Shown one piece after another: positions 37,489-49,028 of a stretch of DNA of 64,000 bases. Source of the DNA: Chrysopilus asiliformis (taxonomy: Eukaryota > Arthropoda > Insecta > Diptera > Rhagionidae); the NCBI GenBank assembly GCA_964034945.1, contig OZ035962.1, positions 86,840,650 to 86,904,649 of the forward strand, written 5' to 3'. The translations under genes and the position numbers were made by a program. The notes beneath the pieces are model-generated. The model saw only the letters and a list, made by a program, of their open reading frames with translations. It did no database searches and was not told the DNA's origin. Positions within the stretch are counted from its first letter, which is position 1; every line of letters starts with the position of its first letter.

Positions 37489-37580
37489 AAAATTGCCATT
37501 CAATTAGCAAAACCGTAAAAAAAATTGCCATTCAATTAGCAAAACCGTAAAAAAAATTGCCATTCAATTAGCAAAACCGT
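37489..37580 (+). repeat. 32-bp tandem repeat, three copies
   Basis: AATTGCCATTCAATTAGCAA begins at 37491, 37523 and 37555, with AACCGTAAAAAA completing the unit. The copies are identical over the shared length. Short, recent tandem duplication with no coding role visible. Confidence 0.9.
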
Positions 37581-39825
37581 GCCACAAAATAATTCGGAAG
37601 TAGTTATTTTTTTCATCAACGGATGCAACTTTTAGCAAGAAGTCAATAAATGCGAAAAAAAAATTTTGAAGGTGATGTAATCACCTGCTAAAATCCGCTA
37701 ATCAACAAAATTGCATGCATTGCATGAAAATTAAACAGAATTAGCATAAAGATCCTAATTTAAATTCATTGAACATAAAAATCCAAAACAAAATTAAAAA
37801 TAATCCAAAGATTTAATTGAAAACGCCGGCCGCATATCACAAGAATCATAAATGAGTATGAAATGAAAAAAAAGTGTCCTCCCCAGCATAAGCACTTCCT
37901 GTGCACTTCAAAAACCCCATTATTGATCGAATTTGATAGGAGGCTCTTGGAATTATTTGATTCGTTTGCACTTTTTGTCATTTATGCTCCTTCGGCTGAT
38001 GAAGGCACTTTTGGTGACGTCTTCCAGCAGCAGTCTTTGGCCAAGATTTACGTGAGATAAGCGGCGAATTGATTCAACTTAAGGAAGTTTCGATTCGCCT
38101 TTGTTTCGTTTTATGCCACGATTGCCCAATTAATGAGAAAAAAGAGATCTCGAAAGTAGATGAAGATTCTTCGTTTCGTTGGCACGACATCAAAAATCTT
38201 GGAAAAGGAGACGCGATGATCTTGGGATGAGTTCAATTGATTACATGCGAGTATAGATGAATCATTAGTGGAGAGATAATAAATAATAATTAATTAATTA
38301 AATAATTATATAGGATAGGAAAAACGCCTTTCTATGGGCTTTTCATTTTATTTATTAATAAATTTTCATCTGACTGTGCGGTATTTTTGTTTTTTTGAGT
38401 TTTCAATTCATTTCAGGATTATTTGGGTATCTTTTAAGCTTGGAGTCTTAAACAACATGACCGCGAGTGAAGTGCTCGTAAGTATATTAAAATAAAATAT
38501 CATTAAAAATTGATGAATCGTTAAACATAATACACAGCGGCATTAAGAAATGAAAACCATTTCAATATTCCCCTTCATCATCATTGGTAAAGTTTGAGGT
38601 TCAATGATTTATGATGAACATCTCATTTGCTTTTCGTTCTACTACCGATGCGAAACCATCAAAAGTTGCTTTTTCCCGGTGATCCCGCACAGTTCCAGAC
38701 TCAGAACCATCCCTCGACATCGACTTCTGTTAAATTTACATTCGATTTCATAAGCATAGAACAGAACAGATGGAGGAATCTCCACGGCTGTTCATAATTC
38801 TCATCCATTAAGGGAATTTTCTTAGGGTAGACAAACTCCCTGCCTGCACCTTCAATAGTCGTACAGGAACAAATGTTAAGACATTCAGGTTTACTTGGAT
38901 CTGAAATTAAGCTCAATACGGGAGTAAAAGAATATCCATTCAAAAAAATTTCTTGTTCCAGATATTCCCCGGGCGACATGCCGATTTTTCATAAATTTTC
39001 GTACGATATTTACTCGGAATTATTAGCAAACAGACTCATTTGTTCTGCCTTTCTTTTAATTTTACTTCGAGAGGCATTAAAAAAAATCTTTCAGTTACTT
39101 TTCATTTAGATTCTGATATCTTTCTGGTATTATTTGGCAAGGATTCAATTCTGTTTACATTTTATTCCTTTCAATTTGAAACTTTTAAGCCCAAGGAGTT
39201 ATTGTTATTTTCACTTCTTGAAAAACTTCCCTTTATGACTTGGAAATGTACCTCCTGGTCAGAAGGCTTTTTACCAAATGAAGCGAAACTTTTTTTTTGT
39301 TTTGAGAGGGGAAAAATAATTGTCTGAAAATGGCCGAGGATTTATTTTTTGTATGGGATTCCCGAATATCCGTGAAAGTGGGTTGCAGTTCTTCATTAAC
39401 TTTAGTTAATTCAGAATTTTTTTTTTATCTCCAGAAAATTGTGTAAACTTATTTGGAATCTTTGCGAGATTTTGGTTTAATTTCGAGTTTTATTTTAATT
39501 GCAGATGTTTTACTAATTTTTATAAATTTTGAATACTTTTAACTTTATTGGTTGAAAAAGTCGTGTGCAAGGATGTAAAGTCTGTTTAAGAGTCTAATGT
39601 AAAGTTATTAGAAGTCATATTTAAGATAATGGTGAAAAATAATTATTGAGAAGTTGATAAAAGTACCCGGTTCCGACAATTTTCAGGAACGGGTTCTGCG
39701 AAAAGTCGGTACCCGCTTTCTAGTCCAAGAGAATCGTTCTTTTTTGTATTCGACTCGGAGTTTGGAGGGGGAGGGGGGAGGGGGTGGTTGAAATTTCTGA
39801 GTTTCACTCATAAAAATGGCGACAT
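37581..39825. other. Non-coding stretch with a weak exon candidate
   Basis: No mobile element recognised. A 92-codon frame on the minus strand (38701-38979; starts MSPGEYLEQEIFLNGYSFTP) has a less AT-driven composition than most open frames here. It lies against an overlapping open frame on the plus strand, and I recognise no domain or splice context. Kept here as a note rather than a gene call. Confidence 0.35.
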
Positions 39826-39827
39826 AT

Positions 39828-41045
39828 TTACTTCCCTTTTCTATAGAGGGAAAGTATTGTATTCATGACGAAGACCGACTCGAGAACGGAGGCAGATTGA
39901 AAATTTCTGATCAGTACGAAATCCATTTCAAGCAAAATTATGAGGATGTCCGTGCATTTATCTGTCTGTCTGTCTGTCGGTCTGTTGGTCTGTCATAAAA
40001 ATTTCACAGCGTTTTTCCAAAAAGTGCGGCGTCTATCCGTACTTTACCCTAAATCGGACAGACCGAATTGAATGTCGTCTGTCGGTCTGTCTGTCGATCG
40101 ATCTGTCGGTCTGTATGTCGGTCTGTCTGTCGGTCTGTCTGTCGGTCTGTCTGTCGGTCTGTCTGTCTGTCTGTCGGTCTGTCTGTCGGTCTGTCTGCCG
40201 GTCTGTCTGTCGGTCTGTCTGTCGGTCTGTACGTCGGTCTGTATGTCGGTCTGTCTGTCGGTCTGTCTGTCGGTCTGTCTGTCGGTCTGTCTGTCGGTCT
40301 GTCTGTCAGTCTGTCGGTCTGTTGGTCTGTCATAAAAATTTCACAGCGTTTTTCCAAAAAGTGCGGCGTCTATCCGTACTTTACCTTAAATCGGACAGAC
40401 CGACATGGATGTCGTCTGTCGGTCTGTCTGTCTGTCGGTCTGTCTGTCGGTCTGTCTGTCGTTCTGTGTGTCGGTCTGTATGTCGGTCTGTCTGTCGGTC
40501 TATCTGTCGGTCTGTTTGTCGGTCTGTCTGTCGGTCTGTCTGTCGGTCTGTCTGTCGGTCTGTCTGTCGGTCTGTCTGTCGGTCTGTCTGTCGGTCTGTC
40601 TGTCGGTCTGTCTGTCGGTCTGTCTGTCGGTCTGTCTGTCGGTCTGTCTGTCGGTCTGTCTGTCGGTCTGTCTGTCGGTCTGTCTGTCGGTCTGTCTGTC
40701 GGTCTGTCTGTCGGTCTGTCTGTCGGTCTGTCTGTCGGTCTGTTGGTCTGTCTGTCGGTCTGTCTGTCGGTTTGTCTGTCGGTCTGTATGTCGGTCTGTC
40801 TGTCGGTCTGTCTGTCGGTCTGTCTGTCGGTCTGTCTGTCGGTCTGTCTGTCTGTTGGTCTGTCATAAGAATTTCACAGCGTTTTTCCAAAAAAGTGCGG
40901 CGTCTATCCGTACCATACATTAAATCGGACAGACCGACTTGGATTTCGTACCAATCAGAAAGTTTCTATCTGCCCCCGTTCTCAAATCGGTCACCGTCAA
41001 GTATACAATACTTTTCTTTTTCTTCTTAGCAGAGGAAAGTAAAAA
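39828..41045 (+). repeat. Family C repeat with expanded TCTG/TCGG minisatellite
   Basis: Unique shoulders (start CTTTTCTATAGAGGGAAAGT, end CAATACTTTTCTTTTTCTTC...AGAGGAAAGTA) enclose three TCTGTCTGTCGG arrays: 39961-39998, about 40078-40330 and 40407-40866. Each is followed by the same ~75-bp linker (AATTTCACAGCGTTTTTCCA, GTGCGGCGTCTATCCGTAC, AAATCGGACAGACCGA). The array and linker have therefore been triplicated and the arrays have expanded to different lengths. Long open frames through the arrays encode only CLSV, CRSV, GLSV or DRQT repeats on both strands and are artefacts. Confidence 0.9.
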
Positions 41046-42990
41046 ATTGTAAATTTAATTTGTGACTAACAACTACTACGTAGAATTGTTTTCCATCCAA
41101 TAAAAGTTTCCAATCTAACATTGCAAAATGGTTATAAAAATAATTAAACTCCATTAAAAGATATACAAATTAACATTAAAGAAATCATCACCGCCTGATG
41201 AAATACAAATTTATCTCCGTATTTACTTTCAAATGAATAACGATGTGTTCAGTTTTTGATCTTAATTAAAAATCAAAACAACCATTAGTGTCAAAAGGCA
41301 CTTTGTGTATCTATATTTGTCACCGAGATGTCAATTAAATGAGGAAATCCTTTGAATTTGTTAATGGGCCATTTTAGGGTTAATCAGACATAACTCAATG
41401 TTCCTTTAATTTAGATTTAGCCACATCGCGTAATAAATCTTATGTCGTGTTGCGTTATGTTTGTTGGTCGTTAAGTCGTTCGGTTTTTCGGTTTCCAAGT
41501 ATTGAAAGTTGTTTTTTGTACTCCTCCATAGAGAAGTAAGTACTATATCTATACAGATAACGTCGTCACCCCTTTCATAGTATAATTAAGTCATTAAAGT
41601 TTGGTCGACATTTTTTTTGGTATCTAATGTTCATTACTTGTTGATTAAAAGTTCTTTGGAAATCTACTATTAGTTTGGTTACTATTAAATACTAAACAAA
41701 ATAGAATAGAGAAGTTCTTCTTTCATTATTAGATCTTTTTCGTAATAATTTGTGTGGCTTCGATTTGAAAGCGAAGAAAAGCCATTGATGCATCTCTAAT
41801 ATCAGTGGGTGCTGTAAATCAAAGTAACGACCGAAAATTTTATTACTCTTGGACCATTTTGAATCTTTGCCAGCATCTTGTATTTGTTTAACGACAAAGT
41901 GTGTAAAAGATACACATAATAATTTCGACATCTTTTGAAGATGAATGTTCTCATTGTTATAAAATTCTGTACAGATTCCCGTTTACAAATGTTGGTTAGA
42001 TTCTAGTTTTATCCCAAAAGTTATAGCTTTCTGGCATTGCGTTTTGTTGTTTGTTGGAATTTGTTGGGTGAGATGAGGTGCTCTTTAGCCACAAACATAC
42101 AATGATATTCTCATCCAGCCAACATTGCACCTTCGCCGCCTTATTTTCCTATTTTCCAATTTTCCTACTTTCCTATTTTCAGGCATAACAAATCCGTTCG
42201 CAAGATCCGTGGGCACCATTCAGAATAAACTATTTTATCGCCGTATATATCGATTAAATCTCCAAACGTATGTGTAGGAGTCTTCATATAGCGTTGATAG
42301 TTTATTTACTCGCATATAGATTTCAGCCATAACTCGTTATTGTAAGTTAAGTATTGAAATATATGATTATAGATGATATCTACTTATATCTACCATGAAT
42401 AAATGAATGAACGAATGACTGAATGTTATAATCGTTTAATGGAAATTCACGATAATAGCAGTAATAGACATTCTGCTCCTTGTGATACTAATCGAAAATT
42501 TTGATTTATATATTTGAGGACATAAAGATTTTAACCTCTGAGTGAGTCACCGCACACACTTATGGCCATAAAATTAATTGAAATCTTTAGTAAAACTCAT
42601 TAAATTATTTACTCGTAATTTTGTTTATTTGTTCTGTCGTTGATACATACGCGCGCTTAGATTACAGGTGATAACTTTATGCCATTTCGATGAGTTGTCG
42701 TATAATTTGATCTTATCGCTGAATTGAAATAATAGTTATGCAAATTTTATGCAAGTTTTGTATTAAAAATTAAATTACTTTTTGATTGCAAATTGCAGGT
42801 GAATGAATTCAATTAAAAATATATTGTTTAGTAACTCATATATGCCCCGGATTAGACGACACCAGCCCCCAGTGGCTAGGAAACTCATATTTTGTCTCGG
42901 ATTATTCAATTTTGGGCAATAATTTTTTGGAAACTAAAAAGCGATCAGGAAAAACGCAAAAGGTAGTCTATTCAGCTGGGGGTTACTGCA
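41046..42990. other. AT-rich non-coding stretch
   Basis: No gene or element recognised. Composition is uniform, and the longest open frames (41692-41931, 42912-43103) have no recognisable motif. Confidence 0.45.
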
Positions 42991-43214
42991 AATCAAATCG
43001 TTTGCACCTGCGGCGCATTTTTCCTAAGAAAAATGTTCCCCATAAAAAATTAGTAGGGGTTCCTAAACATAAAAACCGCCTCAACCACCGCGATTTAGGG
43101 TGAAATCCACTAGAGCTGAATTTTCTATTTTTGGAGTGACTGCTAGACACCGAAAATTTGAAATTCGATACGCGAGATCCTGCAAGGATGACACAATTAT
43201 CCTTTTTTTTTCAT

Positions 43215-43410
43215 TTTTCTTCTGTGAAAAATTCAAATGGAATACTTTTTCTCTATTTTCTCGAAAACGGCGCATCGTATTGAAAAATTTATTAAGATGA
43301 AATGTGTTTAGAATATAATTTTACATTACTGTCCCACATCAAAACCCTCCCTCTCCGATACAAATGGATTTTTTCATTAAAATTTTGTCTGCCCTCATAT
43401 ATAGTACTAG
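43215..43410 (+). repeat. Family B fragment
   Basis: Contains TTTTCTCGAAAACGGCGCAT, AAGATGAAATGTGTTTAGAA and TACAAATGGATTTTTTCATT followed by GTCTGCCCTCATATATAGTA, matching 19610-19910. A TTTGCACCTGCGGCGCATTT motif of the hAT type lies just upstream at about 43002-43021. Confidence 0.55.
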
Positions 43411-43419
43411 CTTGCATAC

Positions 43420-43885
43420 TAGGGATGTCAAATTTTCGAAAAAAACCGGTTTTCGGTTAAACCGGTTTTTAAGACTTCGGTTTAAACCGGGCCAGTTTAA
43501 CTGGGTCCAAAAAACCGGTTATTAAAACACCGAAAAACCGTTTTGTTCAAATTGGGTAGGTTAGGTCTTAGGCACAACAAATACACTATAATACAAACAA
43601 AAGACGTGAAGTGCCATTTATAATCCATGAAGAGACCATAAATGGCACAATATAATATTGTATTTTGTCTAGAGTGCCTAAAGAGAAATGTTTCTAACAA
43701 ACCAGTTGCACGAAAATTGGTTTAAAATTATTTTTCCATACAAAAAAATGATCTGTTTTTTTGAACGGTTTTTGGCTTAAAAAACACTGGATATAATCGT
43801 GCAAAAAAAAACCAAAAAAAAAACCGGTCAACCGAAGCAAAAACACCGGGCAACCGGTTTAACCGGTTCTTTTTTGTCATCCCTA
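43420..43885. mobile_element. hAT-type MITE rich in AACCGGTT
   Basis: 466 bp with TIRs TAGGGATGTCAAA and the complement of TAGGGATGACAAA. The interior carries many AACCGGTTT/AAAACCGG motifs near both ends. The left TSD TTGCATAC (43412-43419) recurs at 44231-44238, beyond a second element that inserted in this one's terminal TA. Correcting for that insertion restores an exact 8-bp hAT TSD. Confidence 0.8.
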
Positions 43886-44228
43886 CACGGCAAAAAATCC
43901 GGGAGTATTTTTCAATCCAAAAATTATATTGACGAAATCTTAATACATATTTTGGATTGGAATTTAATACATGCGAATTTTTGAAAATATTTTAGCCTTT
44001 TTTGCAGTCATATTTGAACAGTTTTTTATTATGTATTGAACTTAAATACTTTTAACATTAATGTCTACAATTTAATAAAAATTTTAGACTTTAATACTGA
44101 ATTAAACCAAAAATAAATTTATGAAAATTTCTAATCCATATTATTGGATTAGAATTTTCCCTTGGATTACATATAGGTCCAGCGTAATACAGTTTTGATT
44201 AGAATTTACTCCAAGATTTTTTACCGTG
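43886..44228. mobile_element. TA-target MITE nested in the end of a hAT MITE
   Basis: 343 bp, left CACGGCAAAAAATCCGGGAG and right complementary to CACGGTAAAAAATCTTGGAG. It is flanked by TA at 43884-43885, the last two bases of the hAT element, and at 44229-44230. The interior is AT-rich with repeated AATCCAAAA/TTGGATT motifs. No coding capacity; probably a Tc1/mariner-type MITE. Confidence 0.8.
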
Positions 44229-44299
44229 TATTGCATACCCGTCGTTGGCGGGTTAAAGTTTTTTGCGTAAGTTTTTTTTCTGTACCAAAACATAAAACA

Positions 44300-45425
44300 T
44301 AACTTTAAAAATTTTGAAAAAAAATCGTTATGCCTTTAACATTTTTAAATTGTAGTACCAGATTCGTAATCTACCGTCCCGAAAACCCTTAGTACCACTT
44401 TTCTGAGGAAAAATGGGAACAAAGATTTTTGTGTTATCCTATAGGGACCTTCCGTTTTGAATTTTTGAAATTTCAACACCAGATTCGTGATCAACAGTGC
44501 CGAAAATCCCCGAGTGACATTTCTCAGCCTTTTAACATGCTGGCTTCATGCCAAAAATCAGTGTTTTATAATACTAACTAGACATGGGTAACGCAGTAAA
44601 ATTTCGTGCGCTGATACAGTAGCGCAAGCCCAGTACACTGTATCAGCGCAGTGCGTTAACGCAATTGCGCCATATAGCGCACCGGTTGGAACCATCGTCA
44701 TTTTGGCTGCGCTTTTTTGCCGCGCTGTCAATTCGTTGTGTGAAACAGTCAATTTTTCGATCAAGAGGAGGAACAAACAAAATAACTCAATACTGCGCTG
44801 TGTATCATATGTATTTACAATAGACATGAGATACAGTGCTGAGTTGAGTTACTGCGCTAACAAAACTCATGAAAAGAGAATATGTACATAACAAGAAATT
44901 GTATTTTTGGGCTTGTCTATAAGTCAATGTGCGAGAAAGCAAGACAAGGCGATATTTCCCCTCTATCGCATTGAATACATATGTAAAAATTTCCCCAACA
45001 GTTGGCAATAACCAAGTTGTTTCGTTTGACTCGTTTGCGTTATGTGCGCTACTAAAATTTTTATTCGCGTATCAGCGTACATAGCGCAGTATACTGTATC
45101 AACGCAATAGCGCAACGCAGCGCTGCGTTACCCATGTCTAATACTAACCCCTTAACCACCCTTCATTTGCCTCCTTACGCGTGGGATTTTGAAAAACCTT
45201 TTCCTAGCGAGCACCCATGAGTTAAGGCGAATCTGTGTGCAAAATTTCATGGCTATCGATTTGTTGGTTCGGGAGATACTGTGATGAGTGAGTGAGTGGT
45301 AGAAATTTGTAAGATCGACTTCGACTAGTAAACCTCAATCGATTTTGACGCGGTTTTTTAGTATTTAAAGGCTGTTATCATCCCATAGAACCCTGCTGAA
45401 CCCGATTCAGGAAAAGATGAACCGT
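44300..45425 (+). repeat. Family F copy 3, interrupted by a hAT MITE
   Basis: 44320-44578 has two units with ACCAGATTCGTAATCTACCG / ACCAGATTCGTGATCAACAG and TAGGGACCTTCCGTTTTG. After the hAT MITE (44579-45140) the copy resumes with CCCTTAACCACCC and ends with TGTGCAAAATTTCATGGCTA and GTGATGAGTGAGTGAGTGG. Related in layout to 22005-22405. Confidence 0.55.
44579..45140. mobile_element. hAT-type MITE with perfect 8-bp TSD
   Basis: 562 bp; TIR TAGACATGGGTAACGCAG is perfectly complementary to the right end over 18 bp. Both flanks are ATACTAAC (44571-44578, 45141-45148), the 8-bp duplication expected of hAT elements. Both subterminal regions contain clustered GCGCTGATACAG/TAGCGCA/GCGCAGT motifs in both orientations, a likely transposase-binding array. 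No transposase; the open frames inside are incidental. Confidence 0.9.
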
Positions 45426-45790
45426 TATGGAGAATATCGCAAAAATCTTTCCCATTTATAGGGGAGAGAGGGCCGGGAAGTGGTTTGATTGAATTTTGAT
45501 GTATTCAGGATTTCGTAGAACCATGTCCTAAACACTTTTTGTATAGATTTTTTTTTCTCGAAAAAATGACCCGTTTTCGAGAAAATCGCAAAAAAAAATC
45601 CGTTTGTATGGTAGAGGAGGTAAGGAGCGATCAAATTGAATTTTGATGTGTGGCAGAGTTATGTAGAATTATATTGTAAGCACTTTTGTCTAAACAATTT
45701 TTCGAAAAAATCGGCCGTTTTCGAGATAATTGCAAAAATCGGTTACAGTTGTATGAAAGAGAAGAGATAGGTGGCTCAATTTTTTCCTTT
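45425..45790 (+). repeat. Two tandem GTTTTCGAGAAAATCGC monomers
   Basis: Two ~150-bp units share the order: TGGTAGAGGAGGTAAGGAGC-type purine block, AATTGAATTTTGATGT, TAAGCACTTTTGTCTAAACA and CCGTTTTCGAGAAAATCGC. They match the monomers in 5935-6965 and 13550-13765. Confidence 0.6.
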
Positions 45791-48410
45791 TTCGGAAGAG
45801 GTTGGTCTTTTGATTAACAGGCTTTTATGCCAACATTATACTTCAATTGGATCTCGAGTTTTCAAATGTTTTTAATTAAAAATTTTCAGCATACCCAGTT
45901 ATATTCACCATATGAGGTTTGATTATGTAGGAAAGGTATAATCTCACAGTTAGGTGGATTAACCTGTGCTTCTTCGAAGAAACCACAATAATTGTTTTTG
46001 TGATATTCTCGAAATAAGGAATCCAGAATTTCAGCTCAATCAGTTGAGTGGTTTTTTGAGTTTGAAAACCATCAAGTGTAAGATTAATTTTTTGTTCAAA
46101 AAATTATTCCCTCACGCGAAATAATCTTACAAAAAAGACAAAAAAACGCGCCACATTCAAAATAAATCATGCATTCATGAATTATCATAAAAATATGTCA
46201 AATACTTCAAAAACAAGAGCCCGTCAAGAAATGAATTCTCCAGTTGTGAATTTTTCGGGGAGCAATAATTCTAAATTTAATCTTATCATTGTCAAAAGTC
46301 GAGACAAGAAAAATAGAATTTTGTAGAAAATCGCTTTGACAGCGAAAACAATAATATCCATCTGTAAACAATGAAAATAAATAAAATAGAAAAACAGAAT
46401 TCCAAGGCAGAAATTATATTTCATGCCTTTATTTTCATGCACATAGCATGGCAGAATTCGTTCAACTTTCTAACCCTTAACCACCCTTAAGTCCTGAACT
46501 ACGAGCCCCACCGACTGCTGGTCGACTCTCGTTGCTGTCTGAGGGCATATTAAATTTCATCCTTTGAGAATGTTTTCCATTTTAATTTAAATATTTACAA
46601 ATAAAATTGTAATAATGCCAGCCAAATGAGAGGTAAAGTTACACACTGGCAAGGGTATCCCTACAGTATCAAACGATAAAGGAAGTGAAACTCTTCCCAA
46701 AAAAAATGGCAACGGATCATCATTCGCTTGAGTTTTGAGGTTCGAAGGTACGGGTGGATGGGTTTAAAAGGCCATGACGAAGAAACAGAATGCCAAGTAT
46801 CCCTGATTCCGTTGGGATTTCCCAAAAAATATGCGAAAAGCGCAAAAAACGATACGCCAGGCAGCGAAACTGACACAACCGCCGAGCAAGGATCTTCAGC
46901 ACCATAAATAAATTTGGTTTTGGATTCCTAGAATTTTGTTGATTTAGGGCCGACCAGGAACACCGTCCATCCACCATGGCTACTGTGGCAGAGAGGATCC
47001 TGTTTAGCCACAATACCAGAAACCACACAAATATTTATTGTATAACCGCGTTATAACTACGATTTGCAGTACCTAACGAGAAGGTACGGGGATTACAGAA
47101 AGGTCCTTTTGACTTTTCTTATGGACTCGCGTGTGTTGACTTTAATACAGTTCGCTCCACAAGGACACATTTTCGATTCGAGCGGAATTCAAGGAAATTT
47201 CGGATGTCCTTTGAGTTTTTTGGTGAAATTATGTCGTCTTAAAAATGTACATAAGATGAAGTAAGTAATCTTAATAAATCTCCTTGTAATAATTTCTTTT
47301 TATTATTCTTTCTGTTCATGATTGCTGATTTCTTGGCGATGCTTACACCATATCTTGGTGGGATAAAGATTATCAGCCACGAAAAGATAATATAAGCTGC
47401 TGTGGATCTGGTTATCCAATATCCATTCATAAGGTCGGATAAAACAAATTTCAAATGTCGTCGTGGGGCCTAAAAAAATTAAGAAGTCAAGTCCATGTGA
47501 CAGTAGAAACCAACCAGTAAATACCATTGGAAGAATAAGAAAAGCTAAAGAAGAGTTCCTCGAATTGATTTTGCACGCTCTATTGGAATAGAATCGCATA
47601 AAAATCGTAATCGGATTGAACGAATCGGATGAGCCAGGACCAAATTGTGGGGAGGCGCAACGGGAAAGGACAAATCCAAGGTTGCTATATCCGTCGCATG
47701 GATTCTGTACAGACGACGACAATCGTAAAAAGTATTTACTTATGGCCTTTTGTCGTAATACTTTACAGGCTACGATATCCGATTCCGATTCTGATTTCGA
47801 TTTCACCAGATATGGCCAGCCCCGGCTCGTTACGATTTTATTTTTATGTCGCAATCTATGCCATCATGACGGAAAATGCAAAGAAAAATCCTTCTGCAAA
47901 ATACGACAGAAAAACGAGCAAGAAAAAAAAATATAATAAAATAAAATAAATACAAAATCTGCCCAATATTAGATATTAGATATGGGCAAGATTATTCGTT
48001 TGGCCGGATTATGGGAAGGCAGCCATAAGAACATAATTTGAAATTAATGGACTAGCAAGCATAAGATTCAAATCACTTCCCAATACAGGATAAATGGATA
48101 TCGTACCATATCAGGATCAAAAAAGGTTAATTTTTAAATAATCCGTTTTCCTATTCGGAAGATGCAACTTATCCTATTCCACTGAATATAAAATATAAAC
48201 GAGGGGCAGGACATAAAAAGTTTTACTAAGATGCCGTTATTTAATATTTAAAGTTGTGAAAAGGGGTATCTTAACTACCTCTACGCAACATTAACAATTT
48301 ATTTATTATATCACCCTTTTCGCTGGTCTCCTTGAAGCTTTGCGTTCATCTTTTTGGACTGTCTTACAACATATTGCACGACGAAGAAATTATTATTGTT
48401 CGGGTTAGAA
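45791..48410. other. Mostly non-coding, with the longest non-repeat open frame
   Basis: 47303-47854 on the minus strand is open for 183 codons, the longest frame here not caused by simple repeats. The translation has two hydrophobic segments (around LAFLILPMVFTGWFLL and LDFLIFLGPTTTFEICF) and no domain I recognise. The plus strand is also open for 106 codons over 47616-47936, ending near a run of AATAAAATAAAATAAAT. The competing strands leave the call unresolved. No mobile element was recognised in the rest. Confidence 0.3.
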
Positions 48411-48589
48411 TAGGGTGACCATACGTGTCGGAATGCCTCGGACAGCCTCGAATTTACGCATGTTGTCCCGAGGTCCCGGAAACTAGACTTTTATCCCGGA
48501 TTTATAAAATCTAATATTGTAATTTCTTAATTCTCGCCTGCGGCGCAGTATTCTCCAAAAAAACACTGCCCCCCGCGCATTTTTATTTA

Positions 48590-48797
48590 AAAAACATAAC
48601 AAAAGCTATAATTGCCAATCTGGCAATCATTGGAGACCCGTATGGTGATATTCGTATCAAAATTCGAACGGTTGTACCAAAATTCCACTTTGAAGTCAAA
48701 CTTTCCAATAAGATTTTTTAAAATTTATTCAAATCGGATTTTGATGTATGGGAATTTTATGTAGAATCATATCCTAAATAACTTTTGTTCTTCTCTA
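48590..48797 (-). repeat. Family A fragment inside hAT element
   Basis: Reverse complement of the terminal ~200 bp of family A: AACATAACAAAAGCTATAAT, TTGCCAATCTGGCAATCATT, ACCCGTATGGTGA, and ATCGGATTTTGATGTATGGG. Its outer end coincides with the family A terminus and the inner end is truncated. Confidence 0.7.
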
Positions 48798-48861
48798 GCT
48801 CAAAGATTTTTTAAAATTCACCTGCGGTGCATTTCATTAAATAATTTTCAATAGTGAGATA

Positions 48862-49028
48862 CAGTGGAGTCCGTTTAAAAGGACATTGAAAATGTCAGCA
48901 AAATTTGAGCGGGTTGTTCTTTTAAGTGGAGTTTTTGATTCCGAGGCACCTAAATATTGCCACAAAGAAATTATGCTTTTAAGCCGAATGTTCTTTTAAG
49001 CCATAGTGCTCTTAAGCGGACTCCACTT
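48862..49028. mobile_element. pogo/Tigger-like MITE, 167 bp
   Basis: Left CAGTGGAGTCCGTTTAAAAG and right complementary to AAGTGGAGTCCGCTTAAGAG, with TA on both flanks (48860-48861, 49029-49030). The CAGTGGAGTCCG-type end is characteristic of pogo/Tigger elements. The interior repeats TTCTTTTAAG several times. Nested in the hAT element at 48411-49286. Confidence 0.75.

Noticed and set aside
39660..39720. ACCCGGTTCC...GGAACGGGT hairpin as a regulatory element
   Set aside because: A short isolated inverted repeat beside a dispersed repeat; it may belong to the decayed edge of that repeat and has no further support.
40049..41029. Open frames of 102-304 codons on both strands (CLSV, CRSV, GLSV, DRQT repeats)
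   Set aside because: They are translations of the TCTGTCTGTCGG array, whose 12-bp period keeps every frame open on both strands; the frames change when the array length changes.
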